A stretch of 56,233 nucleotides of DNA from Acetobacterium sp. KB-1 (GTDB lineage Bacteria; Bacillota; Clostridia; Eubacteriales; Eubacteriaceae). Location: NCBI RefSeq assembly GCF_003260995.1, contig NZ_CP030040.1, positions 2,529,207 to 2,585,439 on the forward strand, in the 5' to 3' direction. The position numbers and the translations under genes were made by a program. The notes under the pieces were generated by a model. It worked only from the letters and a program-made list of their open reading frames with translations. It did no database searches and was not told where the DNA came from. Of this stretch, positions 43,198 through 52,229 are shown piece by piece (within the stretch, counting starts at the first letter, position 1; the number at the start of each line of letters is the position of its first letter).

Positions 43198-44778
43198 TCA
43201 AGTTCTTGCCGTTTGTGAGCTGGAAATCATACTATTTTTAAGCTGATTCCACTGCTCGTAAAAAATACTGCTATCCATCTCTTTTAGATCTGGTGAAATT
43301 CTCGGTGCAAATTCCATTGCCGGTAAGATGTCTCTTTCAATGCTGATCCCCGGTGCGATTTCAATGAGTGTCATTTCACCATCTTCTAAGGTAAAAACAG
43401 CCCTTTCCGTGATGTAAAGAACAGGTTGCTTTATTTCGGTGGCATATTCACCGCTAAAGGTTATATGATCGACCTGATTCACAAATTTTTTTACGCGTCC
43501 CTCTTCGAGAATGCGGATTTTCCCATCCTTGATTTCATACTTTCCACCACCAGCAGTAAAGGTTCCACAAAAGATTACTTTTTTTGAATTCTGTGAAATA
43601 TTGATAAATCCGCCGGAACCGACCACCTTTTTCCCAAATTTACTGACATTAAGATTTCCCTTTTTATCGGTTTGTGCCAGCCCTAGAAAGGTTGCACTAA
43701 GACCGCCACCATCGTAAAAGTCGAATTGAGCCTCATGCTCAATGATGGCCTCGGCATTATAGGCTACCCCAAAATCATCGCCGGCACCAGGGATTCCGCC
43801 ATAAGTTCCCAGTTCCGTTGTCATCACCAGATCATCCGCAATTCCCTCTTCTGAGGCCACTCTGGCCACGCCATCAGGCATTCCGATACCAAGATTGATG
43901 ATACCATTGGCATCCAGTTCCATGGCTGCTCTTCTTGCAATTATTTTTCGCTCATTAAAAAGCATTGGTTTGATTGAGTCCATGGGCATCTTTAAATCGC
44001 CGACAAACGCTGGATTAAATTGTGTTCCCGTGGTTTGCATATGGTTTTCAGGACTGGCAACGACGATATAATCAACCAGCGCACCCGGCACCTTTACGTC
44101 CAACGGATGTAATGAGCCCGCCTTTGCCAGATATTCAACTTGAGCAATGACGATGCCGCCTGAGTTTTTTGCTGCCTGAGCCATCGGCAGCGCTTCCAGT
44201 AAAAGACCTTCTTTCTCCATTGAGAGATTTCCCTTTTGATCGGCTGTTGTGGCCCTAATAATTGCAACATCAATAGGAAATGTTTTATATCGCAACCACT
44301 CCTGATTGTCAATTTCCATCAGCTCGACCAGATCCTCTTTGGTACATTTTGTTATTTTTCCACCTTGAAGCCTTGGATCGACATAGGTTCTCAGGCCTAC
44401 CTTGGTAATGACACCCGGTTTTTTCCCCGCAATCTCTCTCCACAGATGGGCCATGACCCCCTGTGGCAGCAGATAGGTTTCTATTTTATTTTCGGTTATG
44501 AGTTCGCCCATTCGCGGTGCCTGACCGGTGTGCCCTGAAATCAGACGCTCGGTCAATCCCTCGTATGCCAGGTGGTTCATCCCCTTATCTTTGCCATCCC
44601 CGCATCCACAGCTATGTACGATTGTAAGGTTTTTAGGCTGTCCCGTTTCTAAAAAACGCTTTTCCAGCGCAACTGCAATTTCTTCGGGAAAACAACAGAG
44701 TCCTGCGGTTGTCCATACCACCGTTGATTTGTCTTTAATTAAGCCCACTGCTTCACGGGCTAAAATTTGTTTACTCAT
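43198..44778 (-). CDS. YdiF-type acetate/propionate CoA-transferase
   Basis: The 526-residue family I CoA-transferase has both domains in one chain. N-terminal landmarks are DKSTVVWTTAGLCCFPEEIA and HSCGCGDG; the C-terminal domain has the catalytic glutamate in TELGTYGGIPG (EXGxxGG). The reaction moves CoA from acetyl-CoA or another donor to a carboxylic acid without ATP. It would activate the acid produced upstream and so tie the GRE pathway to acetyl-CoA. It overlaps neither neighbour but shares the operon: 21 bp to HBD and 12 bp to the SDR. Confidence 0.93.
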   Translation of the reverse strand: MSKQILAREAVGLIKDKSTVVWTTAGLCCFPEEIAVALEKRFLETGQPKNLTIVHSCGCGDGKDKGMNHLAYEGLTERLISGHTGQAPRMGELITENKIETYLLPQGVMAHLWREIAGKKPGVITKVGLRTYVDPRLQGGKITKCTKEDLVELMEIDNQEWLRYKTFPIDVAIIRATTADQKGNLSMEKEGLLLEALPMAQAAKNSGGIVIAQVEYLAKAGSLHPLDVKVPGALVDYIVVASPENHMQTTGTQFNPAFVGDLKMPMDSIKPMLFNERKIIARRAAMELDANGIINLGIGMPDGVARVASEEGIADDLVMTTELGTYGGIPGAGDDFGVAYNAEAIIEHEAQFDFYDGGGLSATFLGLAQTDKKGNLNVSKFGKKVVGSGGFINISQNSKKVIFCGTFTAGGGKYEIKDGKIRILEEGRVKKFVNQVDHITFSGEYATEIKQPVLYITERAVFTLEDGEMTLIEIAPGISIERDILPAMEFAPRISPDLKEMDSSIFYEQWNQLKNSMISSSQTART

Positions 44779-44799
44779 TAAAAGCTCTCCTTCTTGTGC

Positions 44800-45654
44800 C
44801 TATTTGTAGTTAAACCAGCCCTTTTGTACTTTTTTTCCGATTCTGCCGGCATTGACGATTCTTTTTAAAACGATTGGCGGTGCCCAATTGGGTTGGGCCA
44901 GTTCGGTATGCATATATTTAAGGGTATCAAAGGCGATATCATTTCCTGTGAAATCCATTAGTGTGAAGGGGCCCATCGGGTGATTTAATCCCAATGTCAT
45001 GGCCTTATCGATATCTTCTACCGATGCAATCCCCTCCTCCAAAACGAGTAAAGCCTCTCTAAACTGCGTTAACATCAATCGATTTACCACAAATCCGGGG
45101 GTATCTTTTTTGACCTCAATGCTTTCCTTTCCGATTGACCGGACCAATTCTTTAAGCGCTACAATAATCTCATCACTGGTATAGTATCCCCTAATAATCT
45201 CAACAAGTTTCATTACCGGGGCTGGATTAAAAAAGTGGAGTCCAACCATTCTTTCGGGTTGACTTAAGGCCGAGGCCATCTTAGTAATTGACATGGTCGA
45301 GGTATTGGTTGCAAAAATTGTTTCAGCCCGGCAGATTTTTTCCAAACTCGAAAACAACTGAATCTTCGCATCCATGTTTTCAGTAATTGCTTCAATAATT
45401 AGATCAACCGCTGTCATCTCATTTAAGTCTATTGTTATCTTAATCTGACCTAACAATTCCGTTTTTTTATCTTCTGTCCATTTTCCCTTGCGAATCTTAC
45501 TATCCAAAACATTTCCGATTGAAGCAAGGGCACGTTCGAGGTGATCGTTATTCACATCACTCAGTATGACGTTATATCCATATTGGGCCATAATATGGGC
45601 AATCCCGGTTCCCATTGCACCGGACCCGACGACTCCAATTGTTCTAATACCCAT
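44800..45654 (-). CDS. 3-Hydroxyacyl-CoA dehydrogenase (3-hydroxybutyryl-CoA type)
   Basis: The 284-residue protein matches the Hbd family in length and motifs: VGSGAMGTGIAHIMA (9-23) for NAD(P), TNTSTMSI, the catalytic histidine in GLHFFNPAPVMKLVE, and NHPMGPFTLMDFTGND. It oxidises a 3-hydroxyacyl-CoA to the 3-oxoacyl-CoA, which the thiolase at 37176 could cleave. It is the second gene of the row, 143 bp after the transporter, and has an AAGGAG site. No enoyl-CoA hydratase or acyl-CoA dehydrogenase accompanies it. Confidence 0.94.
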   Translation of the reverse strand: MGIRTIGVVGSGAMGTGIAHIMAQYGYNVILSDVNNDHLERALASIGNVLDSKIRKGKWTEDKKTELLGQIKITIDLNEMTAVDLIIEAITENMDAKIQLFSSLEKICRAETIFATNTSTMSITKMASALSQPERMVGLHFFNPAPVMKLVEIIRGYYTSDEIIVALKELVRSIGKESIEVKKDTPGFVVNRLMLTQFREALLVLEEGIASVEDIDKAMTLGLNHPMGPFTLMDFTGNDIAFDTLKYMHTELAQPNWAPPIVLKRIVNAGRIGKKVQKGWFNYK

Positions 45655-45797
45655 TCTGTTTCACTCCTTATTCTGTCGTTTTGCCGATCCGTCTTTATTT
45701 TCTTAACGCCGGTTAAAGAATCGACTCATTATTTAACGGATCTTTTCTTTACATTAATGATCACATTTCTCTTATGACCACAAAAAGATTCATACAC

Positions 45798-47210
45798 CTA
45801 AGCTTGCTGGCTTTGTCTTTCCTTAATCTCCTCTTTCATTATCTCCAGATCATCCTGTTTTAGATTGTAAAACAGGATACAAATAAAGCCAAATACTGCT
45901 GCCACAGCCGGTAGTAGCGTCGCAATAAGAGCCACCCCCTGCTGAATCTCAGGTGTTGGAGGCATTCCACCAACATAGCCAATTGCTGCTAACGCATAAG
46001 CTGCGATACTGCCTGAAATAACCATCGCTATTTTAATTGGAAATGCGGAAAGTGACATCACAATTCCTTTTGCAGATTTTCCTGTTTTCCATTCTGCGTA
46101 GTCGGCACAATCTGAATATACCGCCCCTGAAATTGAGAATCCAAAACCACTTGATAGCGAGGCTAGACCACTCAGTGCCAGGAAGGCCATTGGTTCTCTA
46201 CCAATAAAGTATGCCAGTACAAGGAAAAACGCTTGCCCGAACAATCCAATAATATAGGTTTTTTTAGTGCCGAGTCTTTTGGCAATTTGTGGTCCAATCA
46301 GATTCCCAACAAAACCACCGACTGTCAGACTTAAGAAATACATTGAAACAAGCGCCATATCGCCGGCAACATACTGATAAAAATAAACGGCAAATCCCGC
46401 CAGCGACAAAGCGGCTGTAAATCTCCCTAACTCCGCCAGCATCAGAATGATCAGATGTTTATTGGTTACCACCTGGTTGATCATCTCACGACCAGTTGGC
46501 ACATTCTTTTTCGGCCATCGTCCCGGAATATCGACCGGTTTTGCTGCCCGTGCACTGATCATATAACCGACCCATTGCAGCGTCGCAAAAATCAGCATGT
46601 AGAGAAAAAACCCTCTGGCATTTCTGACTTCTTCCCCACCCAGCCACATAATCAGTGGCAATGATATCAGGCTAAAAAGAATCCGACTTGCGGTATTCAT
46701 CTGATTGGTTCTCGATGCCACCATGATCCTGCTTTTAGGTGTATTACCCATTGCTGGCAGGAGCGAAAACCGGGATGCATAACTAAAGTTCACAAATATA
46801 TGACCGAGCATATAGAATACCGAAAAATAGATCGCCATTGCCACTTCACTCATCCCACTTGGCACTCTAAACATCATGATAAAACAAAAAGCCACCACGG
46901 CCGGAGCGATCATCATCCAGGAACGGTATTTTCCCCACGGCAGGTTCGATTTCTCGATGATCGCACCAGTTAGTGGTACCGATATTGCATCGACAATCCG
47001 GTTGATGAGTAACATTGTCCCAACAATCGCTGGTCCCAATAACGCAATATCGGTTAAGAAATACGCAAAGTAGCTAACTGCCACCTGCATCATCAGTCCA
47101 AATCCAACTTCCGCCGCACCAAAGGCCGTCGCTCTTCCAGTACTTAACGAGAATTCTGAACTTCTCACATTCTCAATACTTGCTGCGCTTCCCACATTAT
47201 TAACACTCAC
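45798..47210 (-). CDS. GPH-type MFS transporter
   Basis: The 470-residue protein has about twelve membrane helices. Early landmarks of glycoside-pentoside-hexuronide:cation symporters are AAEVGFGLMMQVAVSYFAYFLTDIALLG and LINRIVDAISVPLTGAIIE, then NLPWGKYRSWMMIAP. It should import the substrate of the pathway by cation symport. It is the first gene of the leftward row, divergent from the GRE activase. It starts with GTG, eight bases after AGGAGG. GPH transporters usually carry sugars or glycosides, which suggests a polar, hydroxylated substrate. Confidence 0.93.
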   Translation of the reverse strand: MSVNNVGSAASIENVRSSEFSLSTGRATAFGAAEVGFGLMMQVAVSYFAYFLTDIALLGPAIVGTMLLINRIVDAISVPLTGAIIEKSNLPWGKYRSWMMIAPAVVAFCFIMMFRVPSGMSEVAMAIYFSVFYMLGHIFVNFSYASRFSLLPAMGNTPKSRIMVASRTNQMNTASRILFSLISLPLIMWLGGEEVRNARGFFLYMLIFATLQWVGYMISARAAKPVDIPGRWPKKNVPTGREMINQVVTNKHLIILMLAELGRFTAALSLAGFAVYFYQYVAGDMALVSMYFLSLTVGGFVGNLIGPQIAKRLGTKKTYIIGLFGQAFFLVLAYFIGREPMAFLALSGLASLSSGFGFSISGAVYSDCADYAEWKTGKSAKGIVMSLSAFPIKIAMVISGSIAAYALAAIGYVGGMPPTPEIQQGVALIATLLPAVAAVFGFICILFYNLKQDDLEIMKEEIKERQSQQA

Positions 47211-47722
47211 TACACTTTCCTCCTTTTTCCCCTTAAGCTTCGACTTCTTGCTAAGCCGTTACAAATTATGAAGTTTAAAAACTCCACAAAAATTGTCCAA
47301 ATACGCTAATTTAATCGTTTTCACAAAACCCGGACATTTCCCTTTTCTGCAAGTTTTTTTATCTTATCTCATCACGTTTTTTCTCACGCTTCCTTTCTTT
47401 TAATTCCAATCTAAAAACGCTTTGTAAAACTTATGCTATTTCCAAAATTAAACTTGGTTAACTTGATTATAGCGACTCACTATCCTCTCTACAATGAATA
47501 AAGAGGACATCTTTTTTACTCATTTTGTCCTATTTCAAACATTCTATTGTATGTATAAGAATAAATGATCCTTCTCTAAGGACGCTAAGGACGCAAAAAA
47601 ATTTTTCTGGTCCTGATATATCATTGTTTAAACGGTTTCACTGCTATAGAATTTTTAATAACAAACGTTTTTTTTGTAAAGCGTTTCGAATTTGCAATAA
47701 ACTGTAAAGGGAAGAGAGTGCC
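47211..47722. promoter_or_regulatory. Divergent control region between the transporter and the GRE activase
   Basis: This 512-bp, AT-rich region has no gene. Four copies of WTGTCC lie in both orientations (47293-47298 and 47525-47530 on +; 47332-47337 and 47505-47510 on -); the last two sites face each other around 14 bp. AAACGCTTT (47409-47420) and AAAGCGTTT (about 47671-47690) are complementary. A tandem AAGGACGCT-AAGGACGC lies at 47577-47594. These are candidate regulator sites for both transcripts, perhaps for the AraC-type protein; none is proven. Confidence 0.5.
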
Positions 47723-48679
47723 ATGAATCAAGAAATAATAGGTCGAATTTATGATATTCAAGGGTTTTCCATTCATGATGGCCCGGGGATTAGAACGAGC
47801 GTTTTTCTCAGCGGTTGTCCACTTTGCTGTCGCTGGTGTCATAATCCCGAATCAATTCCATTTCATTATGTGTTGTCGTATACGTCAGTGAAATGCATTG
47901 GCATCGAAGCATGCGGATTGTGTTTGTCCGTTTGTAAGCATAATGCCTTAAAAACTGATAAACCAAAGCATTCACCTTTGCACAAGAGCGAAATTTCGCT
48001 TATTGACGTTGATCGTGATAAATGCACAAATTGTTTCGACTGCGTGCATGTATGCAAGTCAAACGCCCTTGTTGCTTCAGGTCACGACATGAAACTTACC
48101 GATGTCATGGCAAGAATTTTAAAAGATCGGGCCTATTACAATAACTCCGGCGGTGGTCTAACCGTCTCCGGCGGTGAAGCCCTCGCACAAATTGATTTTA
48201 CGGTAGCACTATTAAAAGCGGCCAAAAATGAAAACATCCACACCTGTTTAGATACAACTGGTTTTGCCGCGTGGGAAACCCTGAAGAGAACCCTTCCTTA
48301 TGTTGATTTATATCTCTACGACTTAAAACACATGGATACAAACCAGCATAAGAAGTACACCGGGGTTTTTAATGACAAGATCCTTGAAAACGCAAAAAAT
48401 CTCGTTGAAGCGGGAGGAAAAATTCAATTTCGTTTTCCTATCATTCCCGGCATCAATGATTCTGAAGAAAATCTACGCGCCACCGGTGCGTTCATCCAGG
48501 CCCTTAGTCCCTCAGTCGAGCTACTCCAAATACTTCCCTATCATCAATTGGGCCTTCTCAAATATGATAAACTGGGAACAGAAAATCAGCTTAAAGATTT
48601 AAAATCACCAAGTGATGAGCTTATGCAAAGCTACAAACAACTCTTAGAAACCTATTTTACACCTGTTCAAATACACTAA
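47723..48679 (+). CDS. Glycyl radical enzyme activating enzyme (radical SAM)
   Basis: The 318-residue protein has radical SAM cysteines 32, 36 and 39 in GCPLCCRWCH (CxxxCxxC), after the family start DGPGIRTSVFLSG. An inserted double ferredoxin-like domain (about 55-120) has CIGIEACGLCLSVC and CTNCFDCVHVC, as in activases of choline lyase or hydroxyphenylacetate decarboxylase rather than PflA. Then follow YYNNSGGGLTVSGGE, DTTGFA, DLYLYDLK and the C-terminal half-barrel. It abstracts hydrogen from the radical glycine of its GRE. It lies 69 bp before GRE 2 and may also serve GRE 1, since no other activase is in the window. Confidence 0.95.
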   Translation: MNQEIIGRIYDIQGFSIHDGPGIRTSVFLSGCPLCCRWCHNPESIPFHYVLSYTSVKCIGIEACGLCLSVCKHNALKTDKPKHSPLHKSEISLIDVDRDKCTNCFDCVHVCKSNALVASGHDMKLTDVMARILKDRAYYNNSGGGLTVSGGEALAQIDFTVALLKAAKNENIHTCLDTTGFAAWETLKRTLPYVDLYLYDLKHMDTNQHKKYTGVFNDKILENAKNLVEAGGKIQFRFPIIPGINDSEENLRATGAFIQALSPSVELLQILPYHQLGLLKYDKLGTENQLKDLKSPSDELMQSYKQLLETYFTPVQIH

Positions 48680-48748
48680 GTCTATTTAGTTACTATTATG
48701 CCTTTAATCTGGGGCTAACGTGACGATATTTTTAAGGAGGTCTTTTTA

Positions 48749-51208
48749 ATGTTTAAATTTGCAGCAATCAGTCCCCGCATCCAGCGCTTGCGTGACAAGC
48801 GTGATGCCGCTAATAAGGGACGCACGATTCTAGATGGTGAACGGACCAAAATTTATACCGACTACTACAAGACACACGAAGCGGAGCCCAACATCTTAAA
48901 GCGCGCTCATTGTCTTTATGAGTGGTGCTTAAATAAAACCATTTTGGTCGAAGATGAAGATATTTTTGTGGGTCAGATTGGTCGCTCTTACCGGTCCCTA
49001 AACAGCTTTGTTGAGTGGGATGCCTCCTGGCTTCATCAAGCAACTCATGATGATGCCGGTTTCAAAAGCGCTTGGCAGAGTGAAGACGCCTTTGCCTATA
49101 TGAGTGACTCCGATCGGGATATTTTTAAAGAGGCTTCCGAATATTGGCTGGATCGATCACTTTCAGCCCGCTATTTAGAAAGCATTCCACCCGTACTGCA
49201 AGGTTTTCAAGGCAATGGGTGCTCCGATTTTTTTGCCCGCAAACCCAGTTTGGGCGGTGTCCCTCAGGGGCATTACAGTCCCAACTTTCAGAAAGTCATT
49301 TCTTACGGATTTGGCGGAATTAAACGTGAAATCCGCGAAAAAATGGATCAGCTGCAAGGCCAGATCTACGGCAATGATGCCGCCAAATTTCTCTTTTATC
49401 AGGCCGCCGATATTGTCTGCGATGCGGCCCTTGTCTTTACTAAGCGATATGCTAAAGAATGCGCCCGGCAGGCCAAGAACCATGCTGATCCTGAGCGCCG
49501 AGCCGAACTGCTTGACATGGCTGATTCCCTTAACTGGATCATGGAGCATCCGGCTCGAAATACCTGGGAAGCTCTGCAATGTGTTGTTCTCTATCAGATC
49601 ATGCTTGTCGCCGACGGTCAGCAACATGGCTTATCGCAAGGGCGAGTCGACCAATACGCCGGCTGGTTCGCCGAGGCTGAACTCAAATCAGGAACCCTCA
49701 CAATGGCGACACTCCAAGAATATGCTGATGCTTTTTTCCTTAAATTAAACGATAATCTTATTCAGGTTCGCATGAGTACAAACGACATGTTGTCAAAAAT
49801 GTATAGCGGAAAAGGCTATTCCTATAATACCGGCGGTCATCACTTCACCATCGGAGGCATTAAAAAAGATGGATCGGATGCCACAAATGCGTTAACCCGA
49901 TGTCTGCTTCATACTACTGGCCGGATGTTTCTCGCTGATCCTTCCGTTGACATTCGCATCCACAAGAACACGCCTTCCGATGTATGGGAGTTAGCAATTC
50001 AATCAAGCAAGGCCTGCGGTGGGGTCCCCTCATTTGAAAATGATGAGCTGATCATACCGATGCTACTCAAGCGTGGACGAACTCTGGAGGATGCGCGCGA
50101 CTATTGTATTATCGGATGTGTCGAACCTTCCGGCTCTGGAAATGAATGGTCTGCCAGTGGTGGTCCTGGTTCTGAAGTATTCTTTAACCTTTTAGGACCC
50201 ATTATTATGGCCATCCATAATGGCACAAATCCGCTGACGGATTTCTCAAAAGGTCTCAAAACAGGTTACCTCTACGATTACAAGACCTTTGATGAATTCA
50301 AGGACGCATTTGCTGCCCAGTTAAAGTACTTTCTCGATTGGCAGATAACCGGGGGAAATTGTTTTGAGCTGATGTACGCCGATCATTTTCCTGCCGTTGT
50401 TGCCTCTACGACCATGGATGGCTGTGTCGAAAGCGGCAGGGATGCACTTTCTGGCGGCTGCAAATATAACTCAACAGGACTAACCGGTTGCGGAATCGGC
50501 AATGTGGCGGATTCTCTAATAGCCATCAAAAAATTATGTTTTGATGATCAGACCGTTACAACCAAAGAACTTTATAACGCCTTATGTGCCAACTGGAAAG
50601 GCTACGAAGCCCTCCATCAAGCCATTGTTTTTGACATTCCCCATTACGGAAATGACATTGATGAGGTCGATGAGCTGGCGGCCTGGGTGATGGAATTAGC
50701 GAATGATCACGTTTCTGCTGCCACCAATCCCAGAGGCGGTAACTGGGCATTTGGAACCTTCACCATGACTGTCCATGTTGATTATGGTTCAAAAACTGAT
50801 GCCACACCTGACGGCAGACAAAAAGGTGAGCCTCTTGCTGAAGCCATCTCCGCCAGACAGGGCTTTGATCGAAATGGGGTTACCGCCTATCTGAATACGG
50901 TCTCTAAACTACCTCAAAGGATGCTCGGTAATGGCGACCAAATGAACCTCCGCTTCAGTCCTTCCTGTGTCGCGAATAAAGAAGGCGTTGAGAAGCTTCG
51001 TCAATTAATGAGCACTTACTTTGAAAATGGCGGCATGGAGGTACAGTTTAATGTTGTTGACACAGAGACGCTTTATCAGGCTCAGAAAAATCCGGAGGAA
51101 TTTAGAAATCTAATCGTACGCATTGCCGGCTTTTCCGTCTATTTTGTCGAAATGCCTAAGGTTCTGCAGGATGATTTTATTTCCAGAACTGAGCACAACA
51201 CACTTTAA
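48749..51208 (+). CDS. Glycyl radical enzyme 2
   Basis: The 819-residue PFL-superfamily enzyme has thiyl Cys457 with Glu459 in IIGCVEPSGSG and radical Gly794 in RIAGFSVYF. The GCVEP motif is that of GRE diol dehydratases, choline lyase and related lyases. Other conserved pieces are GHYSPNF (174-180), LSQGRVDQYAG (295-305), GGHHFTIGG (362-370) and TDATPDGRQKGEPLAE. It lies directly behind the activase in the same transcript, and an AAGGAGG site precedes it. It belongs to the same broad clade as GRE 1 but is clearly divergent. The substrate is unknown. The last 32 bp overlap the convergent lipoprotein gene. Confidence 0.95.
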   Translation: MFKFAAISPRIQRLRDKRDAANKGRTILDGERTKIYTDYYKTHEAEPNILKRAHCLYEWCLNKTILVEDEDIFVGQIGRSYRSLNSFVEWDASWLHQATHDDAGFKSAWQSEDAFAYMSDSDRDIFKEASEYWLDRSLSARYLESIPPVLQGFQGNGCSDFFARKPSLGGVPQGHYSPNFQKVISYGFGGIKREIREKMDQLQGQIYGNDAAKFLFYQAADIVCDAALVFTKRYAKECARQAKNHADPERRAELLDMADSLNWIMEHPARNTWEALQCVVLYQIMLVADGQQHGLSQGRVDQYAGWFAEAELKSGTLTMATLQEYADAFFLKLNDNLIQVRMSTNDMLSKMYSGKGYSYNTGGHHFTIGGIKKDGSDATNALTRCLLHTTGRMFLADPSVDIRIHKNTPSDVWELAIQSSKACGGVPSFENDELIIPMLLKRGRTLEDARDYCIIGCVEPSGSGNEWSASGGPGSEVFFNLLGPIIMAIHNGTNPLTDFSKGLKTGYLYDYKTFDEFKDAFAAQLKYFLDWQITGGNCFELMYADHFPAVVASTTMDGCVESGRDALSGGCKYNSTGLTGCGIGNVADSLIAIKKLCFDDQTVTTKELYNALCANWKGYEALHQAIVFDIPHYGNDIDEVDELAAWVMELANDHVSAATNPRGGNWAFGTFTMTVHVDYGSKTDATPDGRQKGEPLAEAISARQGFDRNGVTAYLNTVSKLPQRMLGNGDQMNLRFSPSCVANKEGVEKLRQLMSTYFENGGMEVQFNVVDTETLYQAQKNPEEFRNLIVRIAGFSVYFVEMPKVLQDDFISRTEHNTL

Positions 51209-51374
51209 ATCTGATCTGATCAAGCTCAATTTGGATCTGACCGGCTACGACAATGTAATCACCAGCCGTTTGAATGGCATAATTGTATGCCTCAAGAATT
51301 TCATCTTTTTCGCAGCCGGTTAGAACCCCTATTAAAAGGACGATTGCCACAAACGCAAATAGTCGCTTTTTCAT
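51177..51374 (-). CDS. Probably 3'-truncated lipoprotein
   Basis: The 65-residue protein has a signal sequence with lipobox LTGC (Cys about 21) and then an acidic helix and AGDYIVVAGQIQIELDQI. After ELDQIRFK it ends in an odd VCCAQFWK that is encoded by DNA lying inside the GRE 2 gene. The ribosome site AGGTGG is fine. The most likely reading is that a longer lipoprotein gene of the adjoining ABC operon lost its 3' end at the junction with the GRE locus. It could also be a genuine short protein. Confidence 0.6.
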   Translation of the reverse strand: MKKRLFAFVAIVLLIGVLTGCEKDEILEAYNYAIQTAGDYIVVAGQIQIELDQIRFKVCCAQFWK

Positions 51375-51398
51375 CAAAATACCACCTTTCCTGAAAAA

Positions 51399-52211
51399 TC
51401 ATCGACCTTTTGGCCTCTTTCTGATGAGAATATCGGTTTTTTTATGTTTTTTCCGCTTAAAAACTGCTTGTGGTGGATTTGTTAGTCTCACAATCGTGAT
51501 TGTAAGCAAAAGCATTATCGTAATGGATAACATGGATAGTGTAAGATTTCCGTGTTCGGAAGTATTCATGAATGTTCCCGTATCGAATCTCATCACCGTC
51601 AATCCTGATAGAATCGGGTACAGACTTCGCATCGTGACATCCTTAATAAACATAGCGCTGTATCCGAACAAAAAAGACACAATAACGCCTCCCATAAAAA
51701 TTCCCGGTTTCCTGCTTGTAAAAGCGATGATGGGCAGAACCGCTATATATGTAAAAGCTGATATTCCCAACATCTGTAAAAGACCCGTGCATAAAACAAC
51801 AGCGCTCAGACCTGAAATACCGGACAGTACTCCGACAATCAGCGTTATTGTATAGCTGTAAAACCCAAACAGTACACTTAAGATTCCCATTGCCAGGAGT
51901 TTTCCAAATAGTAACCGCTGAAAGCTTACTGGAACCGTCAAGATATTTTTTAAAGTATTATCTGTATATTCGCGGCTGATTAGATAGCCTCCAATTAAAG
52001 TGAAAATGACAGGCATAAAAATGGTTGCACTATTCCATATGGTACTGTTAAAGAGCGCTAAAAAGTCAAAATTCTGTGTCGTCACCTCTGGGGTGGCAAC
52101 TGCTTGTGTGAATACCGACAAAATTGCCGGAAGTGTCATGCCAATGAGACCAATGAGCAAAACGTGAAATCTCTTTAATTTAAAAAATTCGGTTTTTATA
52201 ATGCCAAGCAC
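51399..52211 (-). CDS. ABC-2 type permease (lantibiotic-immunity-like)
   Basis: The 270-residue permease has about six helices. It opens with MLGIIKTEFFKLKRFHVLLIG, typical of MutG/BcrB-like immunity permeases, and has GGYLISREYTDNTLKNILTVPVS as the coupling loop. A very basic tail (FKRKKHKKTDILIRKRPKGR) ends the protein. It starts with GTG behind AAAGGGGG. With the preceding permease and the frameshifted ATPase it makes an exporter of the type that protects against peptide antibiotics. Confidence 0.9.
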   Translation of the reverse strand: MLGIIKTEFFKLKRFHVLLIGLIGMTLPAILSVFTQAVATPEVTTQNFDFLALFNSTIWNSATIFMPVIFTLIGGYLISREYTDNTLKNILTVPVSFQRLLFGKLLAMGILSVLFGFYSYTITLIVGVLSGISGLSAVVLCTGLLQMLGISAFTYIAVLPIIAFTSRKPGIFMGGVIVSFLFGYSAMFIKDVTMRSLYPILSGLTVMRFDTGTFMNTSEHGNLTLSMLSITIMLLLTITIVRLTNPPQAVFKRKKHKKTDILIRKRPKGR

Positions 52212-52229
52212 AAAAGATACCCCCTTTCT

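Noticed and set aside
38537-45654. Fumarate-adding (benzylsuccinate-synthase-like) pathway
   Set aside because: The CoA-transferase, SDR, Hbd and thiolase resemble a Bbs-type set, but the GRE carries the GCxE lyase motif, no acyl-CoA dehydrogenase or hydratase is present, and the two Bss-type small subunits are absent.
47660-47690. CcpA catabolite-control site upstream of the GRE activase
   Set aside because: TGTAAAGCGTTTC resembles a cre site only after a shift, with several mismatches to the consensus core.
49175-49748. Two long frames (150 and 177 aa) overlapping GRE 2
   Set aside because: Both are alternative frames of a highly conserved enzyme and encode nothing recognisable.
37176-51208. 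Bacterial microcompartment for the GREs
   Set aside because: No shell (BMC-H, BMC-P or BMC-T) gene is in the window, and neither GRE has a long targeting extension.
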